From Deltaproteobacteria bacterium (GTDB lineage: Bacteria; Myxococcota; Myxococcia; Myxococcales; 40CM-4-68-19): a stretch of 64,000 nucleotides of DNA. Positions within the stretch are counted from its first letter, which is position 1. Every line of letters begins with the position of its first letter. A program made the position numbers and the translations under genes. The DNA lies in contig VBLC01000035.1 in assembly GCA_005879315.1 (NCBI GenBank), positions 1 to 64,000 of the forward strand. The letters are read 5' to 3'. Positions 32,274-40,525 of this stretch are shown piece by piece. The notes below the pieces were generated by a model that saw nothing but the letters and a program-made list of their open reading frames with translations, did no database searches and was not told the origin of the DNA.

Positions 32274-32942
32274 ATGGACTCGCACCCGATCGTCGTACCA
32301 GTCCGCTTCTCCGGGGGCGGGCTCGCTCTCCAGAGCACCACCAGCAGGATGAGCGCCGAGGCCGCTTTCGTGCGCTCGATCGTCTCGCCGAAGGAAGGCG
32401 TGCAGATGACGGTGGTTCTCTTCCTTCCCGGCGAGCGGCTGCCGCTGCAGCTCGCGGGCCGGGTGACGGAGATCGTTCCGATCGGCTCGCCCGGCAAGGA
32501 GGCCGGCTTCTGGGTCGCCTTCGCCTCGCTCCCCGCGGAGGCCAGCAAGCGCCTGGAGGACTTCCTCATCAAGCGCCGCGGGGCGCATCCGACGCCGCAG
32601 GCGCCGATCGAGCGGCGATCCTTCGGGCGAGCCCCGGCGCGTCTGAAGGTGAGCTGGAGATCGGCCAGGGATTTTCTCCAGGCCTGGTCGCAGAACATCA
32701 GCCGTGGCGGAGTCTTCGTCGCCACCAACGATCCGCCGCCCTTGCGGGAAGTGGTGGAGCTTCAGCTCGAGCTGCCCGACGGAGAGCCGCCCGCCCGCAC
32801 CAAGGCGGAGGTGGTGCAGCGCACCACTCCCGAAGAGGCGCGCGCTTCGGGCCGCGCGGCCGGCGCAGGGCTGCAGTTCATCGGCGGCGACGACGAATTC
32901 CGCCGCCGGCTCGACGCCTGCCTGGAGAAGCTGCTCAAGTAG
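32274..32942 (+). CDS. PilZ domain protein, tandem paralog
   Basis: RRSFGRAPARLKVSW...QNISRGGVFVATNDPPPLREVVELQLELPDG; collinear with the preceding ORF. Confidence 0.82.
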   Translation: MDSHPIVVPVRFSGGGLALQSTTSRMSAEAAFVRSIVSPKEGVQMTVVLFLPGERLPLQLAGRVTEIVPIGSPGKEAGFWVAFASLPAEASKRLEDFLIKRRGAHPTPQAPIERRSFGRAPARLKVSWRSARDFLQAWSQNISRGGVFVATNDPPPLREVVELQLELPDGEPPARTKAEVVQRTTPEEARASGRAAGAGLQFIGGDDEFRRRLDACLEKLLK

Positions 32943-33642
32943 AGCGCGCCTGCCTGGCGAAGGCCTGGAGAACTTCGCCTGCGCGCACCTCGCGCACGTT
33001 CGACCGCAGTTTTTGCGCGTCGAGACCTTCCTCGGCGAGCTTGTCCTTGCGCGACTCGATCAGGTCGCGCATCGCCTCCGGCCACAGCTCGGGATGAAAC
33101 TGCACGGCGGCGACCGTCTGCGAGAGGCGGAAGGCCTGCGCCGCCGAGTTCTCGTTGGAGGCGAGGAGCGTCGCGCCGCGAGGCAGTGGGTCCACCGCGT
33201 CGAGATGCGTGGCCTGCACCTCGATGTCGGTCTGCCCGGCCCAGGCGAAGAGCGGATCGCGCCGCCCCGCCTCGGTGAGCTGCACGTGCACCGTGCCGAT
33301 CTCCCGGCCGCGAGGGTTGAGCACCACTTCGCCCCCGGCCGCGCGCGCCAGCAGCTGATGTCCGAAGCAGACGCCCAGGACCGGCACCCCGCGGGCGCCG
33401 ATCCTCAAGAGATCGTCTCCCAGCCGCAGCATCCACGGCGCCTTCTCGGTCACGCTCAGCGGCGAACCGGTCACGATGATGCCCTGCGGCCGCAGCCGCT
33501 CCAGCGATGGCGCCAGCTTCTCGCCCTGGTGCGCCTTGAGCACCGGCATGGCGAAGCCGAGGGCGCGCTCGAACCAGGCGGGATAGTCGCCATGCAGGGT
33601 GGTCGTGCCGGTCTGGACGATGAGCAGGCGCGGATCCGTCAT
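32935..33642 (-). CDS. Class I glutamine amidotransferase
   Basis: GVPVLGVCFGHQLLARAAGGEV and AVQFHPELWPE. Confidence 0.9.
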   Translation of the reverse strand: MTDPRLLIVQTGTTTLHGDYPAWFERALGFAMPVLKAHQGEKLAPSLERLRPQGIIVTGSPLSVTEKAPWMLRLGDDLLRIGARGVPVLGVCFGHQLLARAAGGEVVLNPRGREIGTVHVQLTEAGRRDPLFAWAGQTDIEVQATHLDAVDPLPRGATLLASNENSAAQAFRLSQTVAAVQFHPELWPEAMRDLIESRKDKLAEEGLDAQKLRSNVREVRAGEVLQAFARQARST

Positions 33643-33705
33643 CGCGTCACAATGTAACCGTTCCGGCCTTGACGCGCAGTCCCCCTGCGCACACGCTCCT
33701 TCGCC

Positions 33706-35079
33706 ATGGACATCCAGAAGGCCCGCGCGGGGCAGGTCAAAGATCTGCGCGATCAGTTCAACAAGCAGGCCATTCGCAAGGCGAAGATCGGCGCCTTCGA
33801 CGTGGACGGCATCCTGCGCGGCAAGTACCTCTCGCTCGACAAATTCTGGAGCGTGGCCGAGGCCGGACTGGGATTCTGCGACGTCATCTTCGGCTGGGAC
33901 TCGAGCGATCAGCTCTACGACAACGCCGCCGTCACCGGCTGGCACACGGGCTATCCCGACGCGCGCGCGGTCATCGACCTCTCCACCTACCGGCGCATCC
34001 CCTGGGAGGAAGGGACCGCGGCTTTCCTGCTCGACTTCGAGGCCGAGCCGGGCAAGCCGCTCGCCGTCTCGCCGCGGCAGCTTCTGCAGAAAGTCGAGGC
34101 GCGCGCGCGCGCGATGGGCTTTTCCGTCAAGTGCGCCAGCGAATACGAATTCTTCCTCTTCAAGGAAACGCCGGAGTCGCTGCGCGCCAAGGGCTATGCG
34201 AACCTGACGCCGCTCACACCGGGGATGTTCGGCTATTCCTGGCTGCGGGCCTCGGAGAATGCGCCGCTCGTGCACGACCTGCAGGATTCGCTCGGCGCCT
34301 TCGACATCGAGCTGGAGGGCTTCCATACCGAGACCGGCCCCGGCGTCTACGAGGCCGCCCTCCGCTACGACGGGCTCTTGCGCGCGGGTGACAAGGCTGC
34401 GCTGTTCAAGACGGCGGTGAAGGAGATCTGCGCGCGCCATTCGGTGATGCCCTGCTTCATGGCGAAATGGAACAAGGACCTGCCGGGCTGCTCGGGGCAC
34501 TTGCATCAGTCGCTCTGGACCGCCTCGGGCGAGTCGGTCTTTCACGACGGCCGGGCGCCCGGGGGAATGAGCAAGTCCTTGCAGCATTACGTGGCGGGCC
34601 AGCTGGCGCTGATGCCGGCCTTCACGGCGCTGATCGCGCCGACCATCAATTCCTACAAGCGGATGGTGCGCGGCGCCTGGTCGCCCACGCTCGCGACCTG
34701 GGGAGTGGACAACCGCACGACCGCGCTGCGGGTCATCCCCGGCTCGCCCAATTCCACGCGCGTCGAGTATCGGCTGGCAGCTGCGGACATGAATCCATAC
34801 ATCGCCATGGCGGCGAGCGTGGCCTCGGGCTTGTACGGCATCGAGAAGGAGCTGCCCCTGCCGCCCGAGACGAAGGGCAACGGTTACGACGCCAAGGCCG
34901 AGCCGCTCCCCTCGACGCTGCGGGCGGCGACGCAGGCGCTCTCGGAGAGCAAGGAGGCGCGCGAATTGCTCGGCGAGCAGTTCGTCGACCATTACATTCG
35001 CACTCGCGAGTGGGAGTGCCGCCAGTTCGAGTCGGCGGTGACGAAGTGGGAGCTCGAGCGGTACTTCGAGATCATTTGA
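33706..35079 (+). CDS. Glutamine synthetase-family protein (candidate gamma-glutamylamine synthetase)
   Basis: KCASEYEFFLFKETPE, GFHTETGPGVYEAAL, PGCSGHLHQSLW, PTINSYKRMVRGAWSPTLATWGVDNRTTALRV. Confidence 0.88.
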   Translation: MDIQKARAGQVKDLRDQFNKQAIRKAKIGAFDVDGILRGKYLSLDKFWSVAEAGLGFCDVIFGWDSSDQLYDNAAVTGWHTGYPDARAVIDLSTYRRIPWEEGTAAFLLDFEAEPGKPLAVSPRQLLQKVEARARAMGFSVKCASEYEFFLFKETPESLRAKGYANLTPLTPGMFGYSWLRASENAPLVHDLQDSLGAFDIELEGFHTETGPGVYEAALRYDGLLRAGDKAALFKTAVKEICARHSVMPCFMAKWNKDLPGCSGHLHQSLWTASGESVFHDGRAPGGMSKSLQHYVAGQLALMPAFTALIAPTINSYKRMVRGAWSPTLATWGVDNRTTALRVIPGSPNSTRVEYRLAAADMNPYIAMAASVASGLYGIEKELPLPPETKGNGYDAKAEPLPSTLRAATQALSESKEARELLGEQFVDHYIRTREWECRQFESAVTKWELERYFEII

Positions 35080-35080
35080 A

Positions 35081-35113
35081 TCAGGCCTCGGGCCTCAGGC
35101 GTCAGGCTTCAGG
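35081..35113. repeat. Degenerate period-7 array (TCAGGCN)n in GS-ADH intergenic gap
   Basis: TCAGGCC|TCGGGCC|TCAGGCG|TCAGGCT|TCAGG. Confidence 0.6.
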
Positions 35114-35123
35114 GAGCTGGACA

Positions 35124-36272
35124 ATGCCGAGCGTGATGAGTTTTCCCACCAGGATCGTTTTTGGCCGCGGCGCCATCCGGGAATTGCCGGCGGAGCTCAA
35201 GCGCGCCGGCGCCTCGCGGCCGCTGCTCGTCACCGACCGAGGCATTCTCCAGGTTGGGCTGCTCCGCTTCGTCACGCCACTGCTCGAGCAGGCGGGGGTC
35301 AAGGCGGCGATCTTCAGCGACTTCGAGGCGAACCCCACCGACGCAGATGCCTTGAAGGGCATCGAGGCCTACCGCGCCGCGAAAGCGGACAGCGTGCTCG
35401 GCGTCGGCGGCGGCGCCTCGCTCGACATGGCGAAGGCCATCGCGCTGCTCGTCAATCACCCGCCGCCCCTCTCGCAGTACGACGACGCCAAAGGCGGCGA
35501 CGCGCGGATCGACAAGCCGGTGCCTCCCATCGTGCAGGTCCCGACCACGGCGGGCACCGGCAGCGAGGTGGGCCGCAGCACCGTGCTGATCATCGCCGGC
35601 ACCAAGACGGTCCTCTTCTCGCCTGCGCTGATGGCCAAGGCGGCGATTCTCGATCCGGAGCTGACGGTCGGCCTGCCGCCCTTCATCACCGCCGCGACGG
35701 GGATGGACGCGCTCACCCACAATCTCGAGGCCTACGTCGCGCGCGGCGAGCATCCTCTCGCCGATGCGGTGGCGATCGACGGGCTCCGGCGCATCGGACG
35801 AAGCCTCAAGCGGGCGGTGCAGAACGGCAAGGACCTGGAGGCGCGCGAGCAGATGTTGCTCGGCTCGGCCTTCGGAGCGATCGCTTTCCAGAAGGGGCTC
35901 GGCGCCTGCCATTCGGTTGCGCATGCGCTCACGCCGGTGGCCGGAACGCACCACGGACTGGCGAATTCGCTGATGCTGCCCGCGGTGGTCAATTTCAATC
36001 GCCTCGCTGCCGAGCAGCGCCTGGCCGAAGCCGCGGTCGCGCTCGGCGCCGATGCGAAGATGAGCATTGCGGAGCGGGCGCATCTCTGCGCCGAACTGGT
36101 GGACGACCTTCGCGTCGCCTGCGGGCTGCCGCGCAAGCTGTCGCAGGCGGGGGTGCGGCGCGAGATGATCCCGCAGTTGGTCGAGAAAGCGCTCGCCGAT
36201 GCCTGCCACCAGAGCAATCCGCGGCCGGTGACGCAAGTCGATTTCGAGAGGTTGATTGAAGAGGCCTTTTAG
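35124..36272 (+). CDS. Iron-containing alcohol dehydrogenase
   Basis: RIVFGRGAIRELP, VLGVGGGASLDMAKAIA, VPTTAGTGSEVGRSTV, GMDALTHNLEAYVARGEHPLADAVA, HALTPVAGTHHGLANS. Confidence 0.94.
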   Translation: MPSVMSFPTRIVFGRGAIRELPAELKRAGASRPLLVTDRGILQVGLLRFVTPLLEQAGVKAAIFSDFEANPTDADALKGIEAYRAAKADSVLGVGGGASLDMAKAIALLVNHPPPLSQYDDAKGGDARIDKPVPPIVQVPTTAGTGSEVGRSTVLIIAGTKTVLFSPALMAKAAILDPELTVGLPPFITAATGMDALTHNLEAYVARGEHPLADAVAIDGLRRIGRSLKRAVQNGKDLEAREQMLLGSAFGAIAFQKGLGACHSVAHALTPVAGTHHGLANSLMLPAVVNFNRLAAEQRLAEAAVALGADAKMSIAERAHLCAELVDDLRVACGLPRKLSQAGVRREMIPQLVEKALADACHQSNPRPVTQVDFERLIEEAF

Positions 36273-36295
36273 ATTTTGCGTGCTACGATCGGCCC

Positions 36296-37129
36296 GTGGA
36301 CGGCGCGGAAGCATCCCGGCGGCTCCTCAAGCGACTCGTCGCGCAGGATCCAACCGATCTGGCGCGAGCGGCGCTCGCCGTGGCGCGCGAGGAGTATCCC
36401 GAGCTGGACGAGGGCCGCTATCTGCGCGTGCTCGACGAGCTCGCGCAGAGCGTGCAGTCGGGGCTTCCCTCCGGCGCCAGCCCCGAGCGGCGGGTGGGGC
36501 GGCTCAATTCGTATCTCTTCCACGACCTCGGTTTCGCCGGCAACCGGACCGACTACTACGATCCGCGCAACAGCTTCCTCAACGAAGTCCTCGATCGGCG
36601 GCTGGGAATTCCCCTCACGCTCTGCATCGTCTACATCGAGGTGGGCCGCCGCTGCGGGCTGCGCGTCGAGGGCGTGGGATTCCCCGGCCATTTCCTCTGC
36701 AAGGTGCAGCTCGACGGTGGAGAGCTGGTGGTCGATCCTTTCCACCGCGGGCAGCTGTTGGGACTCGAGGAGCTGAAGCGGCGCCTGGCCGCGGCGGTGG
36801 GCGATCAGGTGAAGTTCGATGCCCGCATCCTCCGCTCGGCCCGGCCCCGGGAGATCATCATCCGCATGCTGCAGAACCTGCGCTCGGTCTACCAGGAGCG
36901 CAATGACATGCCGCGGGCGTTGAGCGCGGTCGATCGGCTGCTCTTGCTCGCGCCGGAGAACATCCGCGGGCTGCGGGAGCGGGCGCAGCTCTGCGAACAG
37001 CTCGGCGGCCCGGCGGCGGCGGCGGCGGATCTGGAGAAGGTGCTCGAGCTGCAGCCCGGCGCGCCCGACGCGGCGGCGCTCCGGGCGCGAGTGCGGCGGC
37101 TGCGAGGGGCGTCGCAGTTCCTCAATTAA
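36296..37129 (+). CDS. SirB1-family transglutaminase-like/TPR protein
   Basis: LNSYLFHDLGFAGNRTDYYDPRNSFLNEVLDRRLGIPLTLCIVYIEVGRRCGLRVEGVGFPGHFLCKV. Confidence 0.9.
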   Translation: MDGAEASRRLLKRLVAQDPTDLARAALAVAREEYPELDEGRYLRVLDELAQSVQSGLPSGASPERRVGRLNSYLFHDLGFAGNRTDYYDPRNSFLNEVLDRRLGIPLTLCIVYIEVGRRCGLRVEGVGFPGHFLCKVQLDGGELVVDPFHRGQLLGLEELKRRLAAAVGDQVKFDARILRSARPREIIIRMLQNLRSVYQERNDMPRALSAVDRLLLLAPENIRGLRERAQLCEQLGGPAAAAADLEKVLELQPGAPDAAALRARVRRLRGASQFLN

Positions 37130-37135
37130 GAGACG

Positions 37136-37192
37136 CGGGCCCGGGCCCGGGGTCGTACACGCGTGCGGGGACGGGGACGGCGACGGGGTCGG
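37136..37192. repeat. Convergent intergenic region: GC palindrome CGGGCCCGGGCCCG plus short period-6 array (GGGGAC/GGCGAC)
   Basis: cgggcccgggcccg at 37136; cggggacggggacggcgacggggtcgg at 37166. Confidence 0.6.
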
Positions 37193-37198
37193 CGCGCT

Positions 37199-37519
37199 TT
37201 ACTTCTTGTACAGCCTGAGCCGCTCCACTGGAGCACCGGCGATGAGGTGCTTCTCGACGATCTCGTCTACGTCATCGACGGTGACGCGGCCGTACCAGAT
37301 GCCCTCGGGATAGACGACCACGGAGCAGCCCAGCGCGCAGTTGTCGAGGCAGCCGGCCTTGTTGGCGCGGATCTCGTCATCGAGCCCGCGCGCGCGCAGC
37401 GCGTCCTTGAATTTCTTCAGCACCAGCGGGCTGCCCTTCGAGGTGCAGTCGCCCTTGGGATTCCCCGGCTCGCGCTCGTTGAGGCAAACGAAGAGGTGCT
37501 TCTTGAAGGGAGGCGGCAC
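37199..37519 (-). CDS. Thioredoxin-like (2Fe-2S) ferredoxin
   Basis: HLFVCLNEREPGNPKGDCTSKGSPLVLKKFKDAL...ANKAGCLDNCALGCSVVVYPEGIWYG. Confidence 0.9.
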   Translation of the reverse strand: MPPPFKKHLFVCLNEREPGNPKGDCTSKGSPLVLKKFKDALRARGLDDEIRANKAGCLDNCALGCSVVVYPEGIWYGRVTVDDVDEIVEKHLIAGAPVERLRLYKK

Positions 37520-38155
37520 TCAGGGCTCCTCTGCCAGCGCGGCGCGGAATGCCGCCGCGCCTTGAATGGAAGGATCGAGAACCGCGTTTGCGCGCAGGCC
37601 GGACTCGGGAGCAAGGGCGAGAACGAGCGTGCGCGGCGGCGCGGCGAGACCGGAGGGCAGGCAGATCACCTGCGCGCGGAGCGCGGCGGCGCGCGCGACG
37701 TCCTCGGCGGTGTCGCAGACGATGCAAGGCGACATGTGCGTGCTCGAGGTGGCCTGCGCCAGCCGCGCGAGCAGCTCGGGATGGAGCGCGCTCGAATAGA
37801 GGAGCAGCGCATCGGCGCCGGCCGCGCGCGACTGGTAGATCTGGAATTCCTCGAGGATCAAATCCGTCCGCAGCACCGGGACCGAGACGGCGCGCGCGGC
37901 TTCGGCGAAGCAATGCAGCTCGGCCTGCGCGTCGTCGATGGCGATGGCGAGGGCGGCCACTTCCGCTTCGTCGAGAGCGCGAGCAACCTCGACGAGGTCC
38001 TCGCGCGCAGCCTGCAAGAGGGGGATGCGCTCGAGCGCGGGCCGGTCGATCGCCTGCGCGAAGCTGCGGATCGACGGCGTCACGCTGCGCGCGTCCTGTC
38101 GCGGCGCCGACAGGTTCTGCCCTTTGCGCCGCTCGATCTCGGAACGATCCGGCAC
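37520..38155 (-). CDS. Indole-3-glycerol phosphate synthase-like protein, several active-site positions not conserved
   Basis: IRSFAQAIDRP, VPVLRTDLILEEFQIYQSRAAGADALLLYSSAL, APESGL. Confidence 0.72.
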   Translation of the reverse strand: MPDRSEIERRKGQNLSAPRQDARSVTPSIRSFAQAIDRPALERIPLLQAAREDLVEVARALDEAEVAALAIAIDDAQAELHCFAEAARAVSVPVLRTDLILEEFQIYQSRAAGADALLLYSSALHPELLARLAQATSSTHMSPCIVCDTAEDVARAAALRAQVICLPSGLAAPPRTLVLALAPESGLRANAVLDPSIQGAAAFRAALAEEP

Positions 38156-38159
38156 GGCC

Positions 38160-39644
38160 TTACAGTAACTGGAGGAGGCGCGCGCGAACAGCCTCTCTCG
38201 ACTCCGCGTCCGGAGCCGCGTGCAGCGCGCGCTCCAGCGCTTCGGTGGCCTTGCGCCGGAATCCCTTCTCCTCGTACAGGCCGGCGAGCGCGCGCAGCGC
38301 CGGGAAGAGATTCGGCCGCAGCTCGACCGCCCGCTCGTACTCGGTCAGCGCGCTGAAGAGATCGCCTTGCGCCTGCATGGCCTTGGCGAGGGCGAAGTGG
38401 GCTCGCGCCGAAAATGGATCCTCGCGCGCCGCTTCCTCCAGCGTCTTGCGCGCCTCGGCCGCCTGGCCTGCCTCGAGCAGGCCGGTGCCTTTCTGGTACA
38501 GCCGCTCCGCTTTCTCGCTCGCCTGCGGCGACGCCTCCGACTTTCCCGAGAGCCGCTCGGCGACCCGATGCAGCAGGTCGGGCAGATGGAAGGGCTTCTC
38601 CAGGTAGTCGTCGGCGCCGAAAGTCTCGCGCACGTCGCTCGCGTAGCGCCAGCCCCGATAGACGGCGCTGCAGAGGATCACCGGCACCGATCGCGTGCGC
38701 GCATTCGCCTTCAGCCGCGCGCACAGCTCGAAGCCGTGCACCTGGGGCAGCATGGCGTCGAGCAGGATCAGGTCGTAGCGCTCCTTCTCGATCTTCTTCT
38801 CCGCCTCACGGCCGTCGCGCGCCAGCTCCACGGCATACCCGGCGCTGCGCAGCGTCCGGTCGAGCAGCCGGAGGATCTCGGGGTCGTCGTCCACCGCCAG
38901 GATGCGCGCCGGGCCGACGCGGACGCCGACGGACCCGAGGACTTCCTCCTCGCTCTCGTCGCCGCCGACTTCCAGCTCGAGGGGCTCGAGATCCTCGAGA
39001 GAGTCGAGGTCCTGCAGGTTCTCCATGCCCTCGACGGTCTCGATCTCCTCGATCGTCTCGAGCTCGTCCTTCCTGGCCTGCCCAGCGCTCGCCGCCGGCG
39101 GCGGCCCGCGATCGAACGGCCCGGTCTCGCCTCTCACGCCGGGAAGGATGACCGCCACGCCGACTTCCGAATCCGCCGCGAGCGCGCCCCCGCGCCAGGA
39201 GCTCTCGCCCTGATCCTTGGCGTCGTAGGCGAAGGTGATGGCTTCGCGCAGCGGCCCCGGCAGCGCGGCGTAGGCGGAGATCTCCATGCCGGTGGCGAAG
39301 CGCAGCTCCTCGAGCACCTCCTCGTTCTCCACCGCGGCGTTGACCGCCACGTGGAGCCGGCCGCCCTCGTCGGAGAGGGGCAGGACGAGATCGGACTCCG
39401 CCACCAGCCGGGGAATCCTGGCGAGGACGGCCAGGTCGATGTTGGTGCGGGAGAGATCGACCCCCGGCATTCCCAGGTGCTCGGCCATCACGCCGACGAG
39501 GTCTGGCTCGGGGACGCCCTGTTCGAGCAGGCTGCCGAGGAAGTCGGCCGGGCTCTTCGCCCGCGCCGCTGCGTCCTGGAGCGCGGCCTCCGGCAGCGTC
39601 CCGCGCTGCGCCAGGAGGCGTGCGATGGGTTCCACGCTGGTCAT
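38160..39644 (-). CDS. MshEN (GspE N-terminal)-like domain + response regulator receiver + TPR protein
   Basis: N-terminal DFLGSLLEQGVPEPDLVGVMAEHLGMPGVDL; REC ILAVDDDPEILRLLDRTLRSAGY...DLILLDAMLPQVHGFEL...DDYLEKPF; C-terminal TPRs. Confidence 0.82.
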   Translation of the reverse strand: MTSVEPIARLLAQRGTLPEAALQDAAARAKSPADFLGSLLEQGVPEPDLVGVMAEHLGMPGVDLSRTNIDLAVLARIPRLVAESDLVLPLSDEGGRLHVAVNAAVENEEVLEELRFATGMEISAYAALPGPLREAITFAYDAKDQGESSWRGGALAADSEVGVAVILPGVRGETGPFDRGPPPAASAGQARKDELETIEEIETVEGMENLQDLDSLEDLEPLELEVGGDESEEEVLGSVGVRVGPARILAVDDDPEILRLLDRTLRSAGYAVELARDGREAEKKIEKERYDLILLDAMLPQVHGFELCARLKANARTRSVPVILCSAVYRGWRYASDVRETFGADDYLEKPFHLPDLLHRVAERLSGKSEASPQASEKAERLYQKGTGLLEAGQAAEARKTLEEAAREDPFSARAHFALAKAMQAQGDLFSALTEYERAVELRPNLFPALRALAGLYEEKGFRRKATEALERALHAAPDAESREAVRARLLQLL

Positions 39645-39706
39645 GACAGCTCGTCGAAGACGCTATCACGATAGAACGCATCGCTTCAGGTAGGCTGCGC
39701 CCGGCG

Positions 39707-40522
39707 ATGGCGAAGCCGACCGTCCCCAGAGGCCTGGGCCCGCGCACTCCGCTGCGCATCGCGGCGCCACGGCTGCTCGAGGCGCGCCTGGGCGACGTGC
39801 GCAAGTACGAGCAGGCGCTCTTGCGCGGGCTGCCGGCGGAGCCGATCCACGACATGCGCGTCGCCTCGCGCCGCCTGCGCGCCGCGCTGGACGTCTTCGG
39901 CCTGCGCAATCTGGAGCCGGGGGTGAAGGAGCTGCAGGACGCGCTCGGAGCCGTCCGCGATCTGCAGCTGCAAGTTGCTTGGTTCGCGCGGCGCTCGCGG
40001 GCGCTGGCGGCTCGCCGTCGCGATCTCCTCCCCAGCGCGGCCGCTGCCTTTCGCCGCACACTCGATGTCTGGCGGTCACGCACTGCGCAGGGCATCGTCG
40101 AGGCGACCCTGGAGTTGGCCGCGCGCGGCAGATTCGGCGGGCCCCGCATGCGGCGCATCGTCCGCAAGCGGCTCGGCATGGTGGCGAGGCGCATGCGCGC
40201 GGTGGAGCAGAATCCCGATGCGCTGACCGCGCACCGGCTGCGGATCGCGGTCAAGAAGCTGCGCTACTGCGCCGAGCTGGCCGGGCCGGCCCTGCCCAAG
40301 CAGAGTAAAAAGCTGCTCGGCCAGCTCGTCCCGCTGCAGGAGATGCTCGGCGACTTGCACGACATGGACGTGCGCATCGCGCTGCTCGGCGTGATGCGCG
40401 CATCCGGCCTGCGCCGCAGCGAGCGAGCACGGCGCGCTCGGCTCGCGCAGCAGCTCCTGCGCGAGCTGCTGCGCTGGCAGAAGAAGAACCTGGTCCACCA
40501 CTTGCGCCGGGAGTGGGACTGA
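39707..40522 (+). CDS. CHAD domain-containing protein
   Basis: IHDMRVASRRLRAALDVF...LTAHRLRIAVKKLRYCAELAG...LQEMLGDLHDMDV. Confidence 0.9.
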   Translation: MAKPTVPRGLGPRTPLRIAAPRLLEARLGDVRKYEQALLRGLPAEPIHDMRVASRRLRAALDVFGLRNLEPGVKELQDALGAVRDLQLQVAWFARRSRALAARRRDLLPSAAAAFRRTLDVWRSRTAQGIVEATLELAARGRFGGPRMRRIVRKRLGMVARRMRAVEQNPDALTAHRLRIAVKKLRYCAELAGPALPKQSKKLLGQLVPLQEMLGDLHDMDVRIALLGVMRASGLRRSERARRARLAQQLLRELLRWQKKNLVHHLRREWD

Positions 40523-40525
40523 CCG

